Assembly (NCBI GenBank): GCA_031254805.1 | Contig: JAIRTP010000034.1 | Coordinates: forward strand, 1 to 44,042 | Length of the DNA: 44,042 nucleotides | Origin: Bacteroidales bacterium | GTDB taxonomy: Bacteria > Bacteroidota > Bacteroidia > Bacteroidales > WRLA01 | Direction of reading: 5' to 3' | Shown here: piece after piece, positions 7,757 through 16,680 of the stretch | How the letters are laid out: each line of letters begins with the position of its first letter | Position numbering within the stretch: position 1 is the first letter of the stretch | The notes under the pieces: model-generated | What the model saw: the letters and a program-made list of their open reading frames with translations, nothing else | The model's database searches: none | Told to the model about the DNA's origin: nothing | Made by a program: the position numbers and the translations under genes

Positions 7757-8044
7757 AATTCATGAGTTTTTATTAGTTAAACAATAATGCTTAATTGGTA
7801 AATCTTATCTATAGGCTATCCATATTTTTTAAACAATCTGTTTTTTATACTTCGCTCTCTACATTAGAGTTTGTTGCAACAAAGATACGATTTTTTTCAA
7901 TTCTGCAATATTTTCTCACAAAAAATATAAAAATATTTTCATAAAAAATAACATGCTGTATATCACATGCTTATAACATTCCATTCTTCTCGTCAATCAT
8001 ATCGTTTATCTGACAATAACGAAAAATGCATTCTTAATTAAAGC
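7757..8044. other. AT-rich intergenic region between sigma gene and subtilase gene
   Basis: No gene is seen. It holds the minus-strand promoter of the sigma gene: CAAAGATA at 7880-7887, i.e. TATCTTTG on the minus strand. The rest is AT-rich without recognisable structure up to the subtilase terminator. Confidence 0.5.
7880..7887 (-). promoter_or_regulatory. -7 element of ECF sigma promoter
   Basis: TATCTTTG on the minus strand is an exact TAnnTTTG match, 124 bases upstream of the sigma factor ATG. Confidence 0.5.
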
Positions 8045-8072
8045 AAAAACCGCCCAAAACTGAGCGGTTTTT
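8045..8072 (-). terminator. intrinsic terminator of the subtilase gene
   Basis: The arms AAAAACCGC (8045-8053) and GCGGTTTTT (8064-8072) are perfect complements around a 10-base loop, with U-runs formed in either direction. It lies 27 bases beyond the subtilase stop codon. Confidence 0.85.
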
Positions 8073-8098
8073 ACTGTTTCATGTTACAAATATACCGT

Positions 8099-10813
8099 TT
8101 AATTAACGACTATTTTTTTGGAAACGCGCTGTCCGTCTTCTTTTTTAAAGTTGACAACATAAACCCCTGCAACGGCTTCAAACCTAATTTTCCCGTTTTG
8201 GGCAGTAACCGATCGATCTTCCAATACTTTTTGCCCTAACATATTGAATACGGATATTTCCATACTCCCATATTTCTCTTTGCAGTTAAAAAGTATATAT
8301 CCATTATCATAGTGAACGGCCATGTCGTCCTGATCAATATCATTAATATCATCGATTGATTGATACTCAAGCAAAATATCGTCAAGAAGCAACCCGCTCC
8401 CTTCCGGAGAATTAAGATGAATACCTATATATATGTATCCGTCGGTTTCCGGTTCTATGGGAACAACAAGTTCTTCCCATTGCGTCGTCGTAACTTCGTC
8501 GCTAAAAAACAACTTGTTTTTCATCTCTCCCGATGTCGGATAAGTTCCCCAAACGACTCTCAATACCTCAGGAATCTCTTGATATACCCGATAATGAAAT
8601 TTCAAGTCATATTTTTTTTCAGCAGTTACTGCAATCGGAGGCGTAATCAACATATTATCCATGGGTTCTATCTGCGCAAAATTGACCATACAAGCAAATG
8701 CATTTCTGCCCGAAAAGCGCTCTTCGTTTGTAACCTCCCATTTTCGCAGACCATTATCAATCGATTGCCAGCCTTCGGGAAATTCTGGGGCCATTTCATG
8801 CTCTAGATCAATAAAATAAGGAATTTCATCGACCGAATAAGTCGTAAAACTGTAAATCGTATTACATTGCGTATTTGTTCCGTAATCATTTCCGGGGTGT
8901 ATCGCCAAATAATAAGTTGTAGCAGGCTCCATATCATATTGAAAATAGTTATCGGTAATAACTGTTCCATTATAAATATTCGTTGGAATATCCGTTCCAT
9001 TACCGTCCGTTCCGAAATATACCTCGTAAGAAGTTGCAAAGTCGGCTTTTCTCCAAACTATCTCTTGATTGACAAGGGCATTAGAACTTTCATCCTCAGG
9101 CGACTTTATCGAGGTACATTCAGGAGCCTCTGAATATTCGCCGATGCCGCTTATAATAAGTGAAAAAACTTGTTTGCCGTCTCTAAGCGTTCCTGCATGA
9201 TCCACAATAATTGTATAATTTACTCCTTGAGGTTCTGCAATGTATAGATGCTCCACATTATCTACATAGTTTTTAGAATCTTTCGTAGCCGGAGTCGATG
9301 GGTTATCAGGATCAAGTTTATATGGATAAAATGTATTTCCTTGTTCATCAACAACCCTCAAATCAAGATCGTTCACTAAAACGGGAGCGCGATTATTTAA
9401 TGCAGGATTATAAACAGGGCCTATGGCATCAGTCCAACAAATTGTAACTCTTAAAGGTTCGTTACCTGATGAAGCAACATGTCTGGTATATTCTTCTCCA
9501 TTGTTCAACTGTATCTCGCTTATGGTCATTAAATCCTCTTTTTGCTGAATGACTTCTGCGGCTCTTTGCGCATTAACCAAACCCCATCCGTACATATAAT
9601 CAGGACCTTCTGCAGGGCCGCATTCATCGGCCGTATGAATAACCAATCCTTTCAAAGTAGAAGAGAGCATATTTTCCCCATAAAGTTGCTGATAATAATC
9701 AATCAACAACACTAAAGTTCCGGTCGCATTCGGCGACGACATGCTCGTTCCGCTATAACTATCGTATTCCGAATCTCCTGATGAAATACTGGAATACAAG
9801 TCATAGCCTGCAGCTACTACGTCAGGTTTAATTCTTCCATCATCAGTTGGTCCCCAACCGCTAAAATAAGTCATTTTTACATCTCCGGGCTTTGTATAGT
9901 TCATTACTTTTTCAACAGCGCCAACCGTAAGAATATTTTTTGAAGTTCCCGGGCTGGAGATACAATCATAACCGTCGGCTCCTCCATCTTTTTCCGGAAC
10001 GCCGGAAGAACCCGCATTGTTTGGACCGTCCCCGCGATCATTTCCGGCCGCTTTTACCATCAAGAAATAAGGAGCATTTTTAGCTATCATATCCCATTCT
10101 TGAGCGGCGTCGCTATAATATCCAAAATTATAGTCCTCTTCTTCACTTATATACGAATCGCCATACCACTGCCAACCATTGTCATAATGCCACCCTGTTA
10201 CATAACCCCATGAATGATTTGATATCAGCATTCCATCAGCGGCGGCCGTCGCCATTTCGCTTATTACATAATCCCAAATATAAGAACGCAGCTTAGCTTC
10301 GTAAGCCATTCCTTGCGCCGCAGGGTCAACGCCGCCAGCAACAATAGTTCCCGCAACATGCGTAGCATGTGCAGATTGCGAACCTGAATCGCCAAGCGTC
10401 ACGCGAGGAATTCCCATATCGTTAAATTCCTGATGAGTGACGCGAACAGATCCGCCGTCCCAAATAGCGACTTTGTCAAATCCGGATCCTGTAACTTCTA
10501 TCCCTAACGTTCCGCCCGGCCATAATTCATTAGCGCGCGTTGTTACGGCCGCATCCGCATTATCGGTAACGAAATATACGGGCATGCCATTCTTCACATC
10601 GACTAATTCGATGATCTTGCCATCTTCAAATTCTTTCCTTTTCTCTATTCCGTTCTCTTTCGCAAATTTTTTCACTCTCTTAGCAGCTTTTTTCCATTCT
10701 TTTTCTTTTTCTTTAGCAAACTGCTCTAATACTTGCATATTAGTTTCAACTTGAGAAAACAATACAGTCGAAACAGAAAAAGATAAAATCAAAACGGCAA
10801 ATAATCTCTTCAT
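8099..10813 (-). CDS. secreted subtilisin-like serine protease (S8) with type IX sorting domain
   Basis: The 904-residue product has a signal peptide (1-20), a charged helical propeptide-like segment (about 25-100), and a subtilase domain (about 110-420). The catalytic triad is Asp119 (KVAIWDGG), His149 (SAHATHVAGT) and Ser357 (SGTSMSSPNATG), with oxyanion-hole Asn258 (AAGND). A beta-sandwich/proprotein-convertase-like region follows (about 425-555), then a fibronectin III-like domain (about 565-655) and a jelly-roll domain (about 665-810). The last 80 residues form a type A T9SS C-terminal sorting domain (SVFNMLGQKVLEDRSV ... GVYVVNFKKEDGQRVSKKIV). The enzyme is thus likely exported by T9SS and attached to the surface or released. 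It is a single-gene unit with a promoter at 10879 and a terminator. Substrates are unknown. Confidence 0.95.
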   Translation of the reverse strand: MKRLFAVLILSFSVSTVLFSQVETNMQVLEQFAKEKEKEWKKAAKRVKKFAKENGIEKRKEFEDGKIIELVDVKNGMPVYFVTDNADAAVTTRANELWPGGTLGIEVTGSGFDKVAIWDGGSVRVTHQEFNDMGIPRVTLGDSGSQSAHATHVAGTIVAGGVDPAAQGMAYEAKLRSYIWDYVISEMATAAADGMLISNHSWGYVTGWHYDNGWQWYGDSYISEEEDYNFGYYSDAAQEWDMIAKNAPYFLMVKAAGNDRGDGPNNAGSSGVPEKDGGADGYDCISSPGTSKNILTVGAVEKVMNYTKPGDVKMTYFSGWGPTDDGRIKPDVVAAGYDLYSSISSGDSEYDSYSGTSMSSPNATGTLVLLIDYYQQLYGENMLSSTLKGLVIHTADECGPAEGPDYMYGWGLVNAQRAAEVIQQKEDLMTISEIQLNNGEEYTRHVASSGNEPLRVTICWTDAIGPVYNPALNNRAPVLVNDLDLRVVDEQGNTFYPYKLDPDNPSTPATKDSKNYVDNVEHLYIAEPQGVNYTIIVDHAGTLRDGKQVFSLIISGIGEYSEAPECTSIKSPEDESSNALVNQEIVWRKADFATSYEVYFGTDGNGTDIPTNIYNGTVITDNYFQYDMEPATTYYLAIHPGNDYGTNTQCNTIYSFTTYSVDEIPYFIDLEHEMAPEFPEGWQSIDNGLRKWEVTNEERFSGRNAFACMVNFAQIEPMDNMLITPPIAVTAEKKYDLKFHYRVYQEIPEVLRVVWGTYPTSGEMKNKLFFSDEVTTTQWEELVVPIEPETDGYIYIGIHLNSPEGSGLLLDDILLEYQSIDDINDIDQDDMAVHYDNGYILFNCKEKYGSMEISVFNMLGQKVLEDRSVTAQNGKIRFEAVAGVYVVNFKKEDGQRVSKKIVVN

Positions 10814-10878
10814 GATTTTTTATTTTTGTAAGGTAAATAATTGTTTACGTTGATTCCGGACATATTCGAAATCAGGCG

Positions 10879-10886
10879 CAAATATA
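10879..10886 (-). promoter_or_regulatory. -7 element of subtilase promoter
   Basis: TATATTTG on the minus strand (CAAATATA on plus) matches TAnnTTTG exactly, 66 bases upstream of the subtilase ATG. Confidence 0.5.
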
Positions 10887-11013
10887 GGAAAATAAATAAC
10901 TTTGAGAACCGTTATTTTTGCCATCATCATTTATCACAAAGAAATAAATTACTTATAAATCGAATCTACAAACAATTACATAGTAAGATTACTCTTTTTT
11001 TTACAATTAATGT

Positions 11014-11021
11014 TACATTTG
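11014..11021 (+). promoter_or_regulatory. -7 element of the ECF / DUF4252 / DUF1573 operon
   Basis: TACATTTG is an exact TAnnTTTG match, 53 bases before the second ECF sigma gene. It is the likely start of the four-gene unit. Confidence 0.5.
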
Positions 11022-11073
11022 CACCTTTTATTTGTCTAATTAAAGAGAACGGAAGTTTTTCGAATGTTAAGAA

Positions 11074-11580
11074 ATGGAGTTAAATCAATTTAAGGAAGAA
11101 GTTTTACCAGTACGGAGCAAAATTTATAGCTACTCATTGAGATTACTCAATAATCTGACAGAGGCGGAAGACGCCGTTCAAGAAGTTCTTTTGAAGCTAT
11201 GGCAAATGCGGGAACGGCTCGAAGAGTATCGAAATATTGAAGCGCTTTCTATACAAATAACAAAAAATATCTGCCTCAATAAATTAGATTATCAAAAAAG
11301 ACATCAAACCGATCAGGTTGATCAATTTTACTTCATTGCCGAAACGGATAGTTCTGAGAAAAGGATGGAAGCAGCCGACGCTGTTTCTCTGGTCAAAAAG
11401 ATCATTAACTCTTTACCCGATTTGCAAAAACTAATTATTCAGATGCGCGACCTTGAAGGATATGAATTGGATGAAATTGCTGAAATAACCGGATGTCGTA
11501 TCGAATCGGTCAGGATGAATTTGTCAAGAGCAAGGAAACGAGTAAAAGAGATTTTTTTTAAAATAAATCATATATCATGA
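11074..11580 (+). CDS. RNA polymerase sigma factor, ECF type
   Basis: The 168-residue product is a compact ECF sigma factor. Region 2 contains TEAEDAVQEVLLKLWQMRER and YRNIEALSIQITKNICLNKL, and region 4 contains LPDLQKLIIQMRDLEGYELD with EIAEITGCRIESVRMNLSRA as the helix-turn-helix. It is the first gene of a tight four-gene operon. Its last codon overlaps the start of the next gene (ATGA at 11577-11580), which couples its translation to that of a membrane protein likely to be its anti-sigma factor. Sigma factors of this size beside a DUF4252 gene recur in Bacteroidetes (family knowledge). The signal it answers to is unknown. Confidence 0.93.
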   Translation: MELNQFKEEVLPVRSKIYSYSLRLLNNLTEAEDAVQEVLLKLWQMRERLEEYRNIEALSIQITKNICLNKLDYQKRHQTDQVDQFYFIAETDSSEKRMEAADAVSLVKKIINSLPDLQKLIIQMRDLEGYELDEIAEITGCRIESVRMNLSRARKRVKEIFFKINHIS

Positions 11581-12050
11581 ATCAATGCGAGGATATCAAA
11601 TTATTGTTAGAGAAGTATTTTGAAGGCAATACTTCTTTGAGCGAAGAAGAATCGCTGAGAAACTATTTCATGTCGGATATGGTTGCCGACAATTTATTAA
11701 AATACAAGCCGATTTTTGTATTCTTTGCAGAATCCCGGGAGAATAACGCTATTGAATATAGCGCCGAACATATAGCTATTCCCGTTAATCGAAAAAGAGT
11801 TATAATAAGAGCGTTAACAACAGTCGCCGCTTGCGGATTGATCCTTTTAGGCATATTTCTGCTTCCGAAAGGACAAAATACGGCGATTCCCGATTTGAGT
11901 TGCTCAGGCACCTACATCATGATTGAAGGAGAATGTTTTAACGATCCTGATCTTGTTTTTTTACATGCGGAACAGACATTGAACGACTTGAGTTTGCTAT
12001 TTGAAAATTTTTCAACTAGCGACAGTCCGGCGGTAGAATTAAATGAATGA
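11577..12050 (+). CDS. single-span membrane protein, probable anti-sigma factor
   Basis: The 157-residue product has a cytoplasmic N-terminal part (1-78), one membrane helix (about 80-99, ALTTVAACGLILLGIFLL) and a short external tail. The N-terminal segment, with LLLEKYFEGNTSLSEEESLR, resembles the start of FecR-like and related Bacteroidetes anti-sigma proteins (ExxLxxYxxGxxSxxExxxL). It overlaps the ECF sigma gene by four bases. These facts support a role in holding the sigma factor at the membrane (inference). There is no HxxxCxxC zinc motif. The outer tail of about 55 residues could sense a signal or bind the next gene's product. Confidence 0.7.
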   Translation: MNQCEDIKLLLEKYFEGNTSLSEEESLRNYFMSDMVADNLLKYKPIFVFFAESRENNAIEYSAEHIAIPVNRKRVIIRALTTVAACGLILLGIFLLPKGQNTAIPDLSCSGTYIMIEGECFNDPDLVFLHAEQTLNDLSLLFENFSTSDSPAVELNE

Positions 12051-12060
12051 TTTTTATAGG

Positions 12061-12570
12061 ATGATAAAGAAATTGTGTATTTTATTGATTTTCACGTTTT
12101 TATCCGTAACATTTTACGGACAAAAATCAATAATCGACGTTTTTTTGGAACAAAATCCCGACATCAAAGAGCGTGCGACAACTTGTATCAACATCACGCC
12201 TGAGATTTTGTGTACTTGTTACGACCTTAAATCGGCTCTTTCTTGTCTGGAAAGGTATCAAAGTTTATCTATGTGCGACGCCGAATTGTCCATCCCTCGT
12301 TTTGAAGAAATGATCAAAACAAAAAAATATGAAGAGATTTTATCTTTATCGGAAGACGACGGCAGCATTGTCAAATATTTTCAAAGAAAAAGCGAGAAAA
12401 AAGGAGACGGCAGCAACGAGCTTATCGTCTATATGAAATATCACAACGACCTGACCGTCTTATATCTGAAAGGAGTAAATCTCTCCTCAACAGATCTTGA
12501 AAACCACTTAAATAGAATAAAAGAGTGTATTGAAAAAAAAGAATATTTAAACAAAGATAAATTAAATTAA
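12061..12570 (+). CDS. DUF4252-like secreted protein
   Basis: The product is 169 residues from the ATG at 12061, which gives a clean signal peptide (MIKKLCILLIFTFLSVTFYG). An in-frame ATG at 12043, overlapping the previous stop, would add six residues and could serve in coupled translation. The mature part has a Cys-rich middle (LCTCYDLKSALSCLERYQSL) and the segment VKYFQRKSEKKGDGSNELIV followed by YLKGVNLSSTDLE, the strand-helix pattern of DUF4252 proteins. These are often found in operons with an ECF sigma and a membrane anti-sigma gene. It is presumably periplasmic or outer-membrane associated. No lipobox is seen. The molecular role is unknown; it may be the sensor or the main output of the operon. 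Confidence 0.72.
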   Translation: MIKKLCILLIFTFLSVTFYGQKSIIDVFLEQNPDIKERATTCINITPEILCTCYDLKSALSCLERYQSLSMCDAELSIPRFEEMIKTKKYEEILSLSEDDGSIVKYFQRKSEKKGDGSNELIVYMKYHNDLTVLYLKGVNLSSTDLENHLNRIKECIEKKEYLNKDKLN

Positions 12571-12582
12571 ACAGTTTTTATT

Positions 12583-13035
12583 ATGAAAAAGTATTTTCTA
12601 TTATTTGCAATTTTATGCGGTATGAGCGCTATCTATGCTCAAGACAATCAAGTAAATAAAAATGCTCCTCAAATTACGTTTGACGATCGTTTTATTACGC
12701 CTGAAGGAATCATTTACGATTACGGAACCATCGAGAAAGACAGCGACGGATTATGCTATTTTGTCTTTACAAATACCGGAAAAGAGCCGCTAATCATTGA
12801 GAAAGCTTCATCATCATGCGGTTGCACAGTTCCCAATCCTCCGCAATATCCGATCTTGCCGGGGCAAAGAGATTCTATATCGGTGAAATACAGCACAAAT
12901 AGAGTCGGCCCTATTAACAAAACAGTTACTATCATGTCGAATGCCCAAAATAGCAATATAATGATGAGAATCAAAGGGCAAGTTGCAGATAATAGCACAA
13001 CTCCGAATGAAGTCGGCATAGTCCCTAAACAATAA
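12583..13035 (+). CDS. DUF1573 secreted protein
   Basis: The 150-residue product has a signal peptide (1-19, ...SAIYA) and one immunoglobulin-like DUF1573 domain: YDYGTIEKDSDGLCYFVFTN, then GKEPLIIEKASSSCGCTVPN and PILPGQRDSISVKYSTNRVG. The CGC pair in the middle is typical of the family. DUF1573 proteins are common in Bacteroidetes and their role is not established; an ASH/PapD-like fold suggests protein contacts in the periplasm. It starts 12 bases after the DUF4252 gene and ends at a strong terminator, so it closes the ECF operon. Confidence 0.9.
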   Translation: MKKYFLLFAILCGMSAIYAQDNQVNKNAPQITFDDRFITPEGIIYDYGTIEKDSDGLCYFVFTNTGKEPLIIEKASSSCGCTVPNPPQYPILPGQRDSISVKYSTNRVGPINKTVTIMSNAQNSNIMMRIKGQVADNSTTPNEVGIVPKQ

Positions 13036-13068
13036 ATTTGAATAATCTGTATTTCATTATTGAACCGA

Positions 13069-13102
13069 CAAGCTTCTGTTTTCGGACAGAAGCTTGCTTT
13101 TT
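13069..13102 (+). terminator. strong intrinsic terminator after the DUF1573 gene
   Basis: The perfect 11-base arms CAAGCTTCTGT (13069-13079) and ACAGAAGCTTG (13086-13096) flank a six-base loop and are followed by CTTTTT. Confidence 0.93.
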
Positions 13103-13195
13103 ATATAATCTGACAGGCTTACGTATTTGTTTTTCAGTATCAAAGCGACCGTCAACTTTTATCCAATTCATTCTCAATTCTTCGCTCTTTTTTAC

Positions 13196-13203
13196 TATCT
13201 TTG
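13196..13203 (+). promoter_or_regulatory. -7 element of bipA promoter
   Basis: TATCTTTG is an exact TAnnTTTG match. A transcript would begin near 13210, so the in-frame ATG at 13201 cannot be used and the ATG at 13240 is the bipA start. Confidence 0.55.
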
Positions 13204-13239
13204 CAAACTCAATTTTCAATCAATAAATTATTGATTATC

Positions 13240-15042
13240 ATGCAAAATATCAGAAATATAGCTATAATAGCGCACGTTGATCATGGAAAAACAACACTCG
13301 TAGACAGAATGTTGCATCAAGCCAAATTATTTCGTGAAAATCAGGAAACGGGAGATTTAATTCTTGACAATAACGATTTGGAACGCGAGCGCGGCATCAC
13401 CATTTTATCGAAAAATGTGTCCGTGCGTTATAAGGATCACAAAATCAATATTATAGATACGCCCGGCCACAGCGATTTCGGCGGCGAAGTGGAGCGCGTT
13501 TTGAATATGGCCGACGGCGTTCTGCTGGTAGTCGACGCTTTTGAAGGGCCTATGCCTCAAACGCGTTTTGTTCTTCAAAAAGCGATAGAATTGAATCTTA
13601 TGCCAATTGTCGTGATCAATAAGGTTGACAAACCTAATTGTCGCCCCGATGAAACTCAAGAAGCAGTTTTTGATTTGATGTTCAATTTGGATGCATCGGA
13701 AGAACAGCTGGATTTTTATACTGTCTTCGGATCTTCTAAACAAGGATGGATGAGCGACGATTGGAAAAAGCCGACAGAAGATATCTCTCCTCTAATGGAC
13801 GCTATCATTAAATATATTCCTGAACCAAAGCCTGAAAAGGGAAATCTTCAAATGATGATCTCTTCACTGGATTACTCTTCTTATGTGGGAAGAATTGCCG
13901 TAGGACGCCTGATGCGGGGAACTTTACAAGCCGGCATGGATATTATGTTGGCAAAACGCGATGGCTCTACGACCAAACAACGTATCAAAGAACTCTATAT
14001 ATTTGAAGGATTGGCTAAGGAGAAAATTAAAACGCCTATCGAAGCGGGAGAAATTTGCGCTGTTTTGGGATTGGAAGATTTTGATATCGGAGATACAATA
14101 TGCGACGCCGAAAATCCAGAACCGCTGACGCCGATTAAAATTGACGAGCCGACAATGAGCATGTTGTTCACTATTAATAATTCGCCGTTTTTCGGAAAAG
14201 AAGGAAAATTCGTTACTTCAAGGCATCTAAGAGACCGGCTCTTCCGCGAACTTGAAAAGAATCTGGCATTACGAATTGAGGAGACCAACTCCCCCGACGC
14301 CTTACTTGTATTCGGACGCGGAATTTTGCATCTTTCTATTTTAATTGAAACAATGAGAAGAGAGGGCTATGAATTACAAGTTGGACAACCTCAGGTAATT
14401 ATCAAAGAAATTAATGGTATAAAATGCGAACCTATCGAACAACTTTCAGTCATTCTTCCCGAACAATTCAACGGGAAAGTGATCGAATTAGTTTCTCAAC
14501 GTAAAGGTGAAATATTATCCATCGATACAAAAGGCGACCGGATACAACTCGAATTTTCCATTCCGTCGCGGGGATTGATGGGATTACGTAATCAGGTTTT
14601 GACCGTTTCGGAAGGAGAAGCAATCATGTCGCATAGATTTTTGGAATTTGCGCCTTGGAAAGGCGAGATTCCGGGACGCCGCACCGGCTCTCTTATCGCA
14701 AAAGAAACCGGAACTGCTATTGCCTATTCGATTGATAAGTTGCAAGATCGCGGGAGATTTTTTATCAATCCGTTTGAAGAAGTTTACGGCGGACAAATCG
14801 TTGGCGAGAATACGCGCCAAGGCGATATTGTAGTCAATGTAACCGTTTCAAAGAAACTAACGAACATGCGCGCAGCAGGTTCCGACGATAAAATGAATAT
14901 TGCGCCGGCTACAAAATTTTCATTAGAAGAAGCTATGGAATATCTGGGCGAAGATGAATATTTAGAAATAACGCCCTCTTCTTTGAGATTGAGAAAAATA
15001 CTTTTGGACGAAATAGAAAGAAAAAGAGCCGGCAAACAATAA
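13240..15042 (+). CDS. bipA: translational GTPase BipA/TypA
   Basis: The 600-residue protein is a ribosome-binding GTPase of the EF-G family that aids large-subunit assembly and growth under stress or cold. The G domain has the P-loop AHVDHGKTT (about 9-17), switch [14 protein letters not shown] and the NKVD box, followed by domain II, the EF-G-like III and V domains and the BipA-specific C-terminal domain ([18 protein letters not shown] ... [20 protein letters not shown]). The length and order match the family. I place the start at 13240 because homologues begin with [19 protein letters not shown] and because a -7 promoter element overlaps the earlier in-frame ATG at 13201. It is a single-gene unit. 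Confidence 0.97.
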   Translation: MQNIRNIAIIAHVDHGKTTLVDRMLHQAKLFRENQETGDLILDNNDLERERGITILSKNVSVRYKDHKINIIDTPGHSDFGGEVERVLNMADGVLLVVDAFEGPMPQTRFVLQKAIELNLMPIVVINKVDKPNCRPDETQEAVFDLMFNLDASEEQLDFYTVFGSSKQGWMSDDWKKPTEDISPLMDAIIKYIPEPKPEKGNLQMMISSLDYSSYVGRIAVGRLMRGTLQAGMDIMLAKRDGSTTKQRIKELYIFEGLAKEKIKTPIEAGEICAVLGLEDFDIGDTICDAENPEPLTPIKIDEPTMSMLFTINNSPFFGKEGKFVTSRHLRDRLFRELEKNLALRIEETNSPDALLVFGRGILHLSILIETMRREGYELQVGQPQVIIKEINGIKCEPIEQLSVILPEQFNGKVIELVSQRKGEILSIDTKGDRIQLEFSIPSRGLMGLRNQVLTVSEGEAIMSHRFLEFAPWKGEIPGRRTGSLIAKETGTAIAYSIDKLQDRGRFFINPFEEVYGGQIVGENTRQGDIVVNVTVSKKLTNMRAAGSDDKMNIAPATKFSLEEAMEYLGEDEYLEITPSSLRLRKILLDEIERKRAGKQ

Positions 15043-15050
15043 GCCGGCTT
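15027..15050 (+). terminator. hairpin overlapping the bipA stop codon
   Basis: The 7-base GC-rich arms AGCCGGC (15027-15033) and GCCGGCT (15043-15049) surround the TAA stop, with a weak T-rich tail (TTCTATTCTTTT). It is probably the bipA terminator. Confidence 0.7.
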
Positions 15051-15076
15051 CTATTCTTTTGCCATCAAATTATTTT

Positions 15077-16639
15077 CTAGTCCATTCCCACCCACAATTT
15101 TTTTGATGTTTTGACTCTATTGTAAGATACGTTAACAGTATATTTCCCACTTTCGAGACGAACTTTTACATCGCTCGGCTTTCCGCTCTCAATAACATAA
15201 AACGCCTGAATTCCATAAGGAAGTTCCGTCATTTTCCAATTTTCGATATCAGAAGTTATCCAAGAAATCATTCCTGTATGTTGATTCATTAATTCTATGG
15301 CTAAAGTTTCTCCTTTGGATATATGTGCGCATATGCTACATTCTTCATTAATGTTTATATGGCTAACCGCCGGATGAATAATGTTTGCTCCATATTTTCC
15401 CGATACAGGAAGCGCATTCACTATAAAAGTGACTTTTAACGTCTTAACAAAGGTGGGCTCGGAAGAGTTATTTTCGTAATAATCAATTCTATATTCTCCT
15501 TCATAGAATCTCATTCTTAAATCGCTTGGTTTTCCGCCCTCAATTACTTTATATATTTGAGACTCTTCGTCTATATTATAATCGTATATTTCCCAATTTG
15601 AAATGTTTCCAAATGCGACGCCAAATGGCTTGAACATGTGCAAAGCGGTAATTTTTACTTTTAACGAGGCATTTAGAGGAATATCCGCAGCCATGCTATA
15701 TTCTGATTCGGTTTCTCGAAAACATTTCACCTCTAATACGTCGGGATGTAGAATATTTATGCCATGCGCTCCTTTTTCAGGAAAAAGTAATGTTTGAGGA
15801 TCATCAAAAGTTGTATTTTCTAAAAACATGAGTACATATTTTTCAAAATCAGGAACATCAATTTGGAAACCCAAATCTTGATATTTTCTCTCTAAATTCA
15901 TCCGAATCTGCGATAAATCCATATACTTGAGAGGCCCTATTAGGGCTTTTTGAGAAGTTGCGTTATTCAAGATACCGTCTTCTCTCAAATCGGTATTGAT
16001 ATTTTCCAACAATTCGCTAAACTCAGACGTCGTCCGTTCTCCCTGTAAGATGACAGACGCTGCCAATAATATCGCATTATCCTCTCCGGATTGCGTAATA
16101 TTCAGATTCTCTGAAGCGACAATATCATTTTTCTCAATACTCAACATCGCTAAAATCTCTTGCATTGCTTGTTTTTTTGCCTTCGCAAAAGAATAGCCTT
16201 GATTTCCGATCAGATAAATCGCCCTGCTTTTTTCTAAATGAGAAAGTACGTTGACATTCACATTTTCCCGATTGGAAAGGTCGGCAAGAGCCGACAATTT
16301 TAATGGAGCAGAAGAATTTTCTCCAAGAACTTCATTGTAATAATATCCATCTGCTTTTATTTCAACATATTGAGAAACTAATTCAATGCCTTTTAGTTCA
16401 AACGAACCTTGATTATCTAATATTTCAGTATTAAAAATTTTTCCTGTTGGATTCATTTTCAAATCAAGTTCGGAAATCGTAATCGTCGAACCGTTAACAA
16501 AAGGACCTTTTTGAACGTATCCCGAAATATCTTTTGCAATCAAAACGATATCTTTGGGTCGATTTTCTTTACAACTCTCAATTATTAATACTCCCAATAG
16601 AAATATTAATGCGCATTTCATACATGTTTTCATAATCAT
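15077..16639 (-). CDS. lipoprotein with duplicated C-terminal beta module
   Basis: From the ATG at 16639 the product is 520 residues, with a lipoprotein signal (CALIFLLGVLIIESC) whose last Cys would be acylated. The 5' end is set by a -7 element (CAAAAGTA, 16663-16670 minus) that lies inside a longer frame starting at 16699. After a Carboxypeptidase-D-like or TonB-plug-like beta segment (GYVQKGPFVNGSTITISELD ... GSFELKGIELVSQYVEIKAD) comes a helical part (about 125-290). Two related modules of about 95 residues follow, each with NWEIY/NWKMT, an IY/FYVIExGKPSDxxxRxxxGxY core and a preceding GxNIxHP strand. No enzyme motif is recognised. The GYVQKGPFVNGS start recurs in Bacteroidetes and Deltaproteobacteria lipoproteins of unknown role. 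It is probably on the outer membrane or in the periplasm. Confidence 0.8.
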   Translation of the reverse strand: MIMKTCMKCALIFLLGVLIIESCKENRPKDIVLIAKDISGYVQKGPFVNGSTITISELDLKMNPTGKIFNTEILDNQGSFELKGIELVSQYVEIKADGYYYNEVLGENSSAPLKLSALADLSNRENVNVNVLSHLEKSRAIYLIGNQGYSFAKAKKQAMQEILAMLSIEKNDIVASENLNITQSGEDNAILLAASVILQGERTTSEFSELLENINTDLREDGILNNATSQKALIGPLKYMDLSQIRMNLERKYQDLGFQIDVPDFEKYVLMFLENTTFDDPQTLLFPEKGAHGINILHPDVLEVKCFRETESEYSMAADIPLNASLKVKITALHMFKPFGVAFGNISNWEIYDYNIDEESQIYKVIEGGKPSDLRMRFYEGEYRIDYYENNSSEPTFVKTLKVTFIVNALPVSGKYGANIIHPAVSHININEECSICAHISKGETLAIELMNQHTGMISWITSDIENWKMTELPYGIQAFYVIESGKPSDVKVRLESGKYTVNVSYNRVKTSKKLWVGMD

Positions 16640-16662
16640 TCGTGTTTTTAGAATTAACCGGA

Positions 16663-16670
16663 CAAAAGTA
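16663..16670 (-). promoter_or_regulatory. -7 element of lipoprotein gene
   Basis: TACTTTTG on the minus strand matches TAnnTTTG exactly. It lies between the stop codon of the transglycosylase gene and the lipoprotein ATG, so the lipoprotein can be transcribed separately from the genes upstream. Confidence 0.5.
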
Positions 16671-16680
16671 ATGAATATTT

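Noticed and set aside
10841-11083. 80-codon plus-strand frame between the subtilase and the ECF sigma gene
   Set aside because: It covers both promoters (-7 boxes at 10879 and 11014) and has an AT-driven composition, so it is not a credible gene.
13201-13239. Extended N-terminus of BipA
   Set aside because: The ATG at 13201 overlaps the -7 element, and the extra residues are absent from the family start [19 protein letters not shown].
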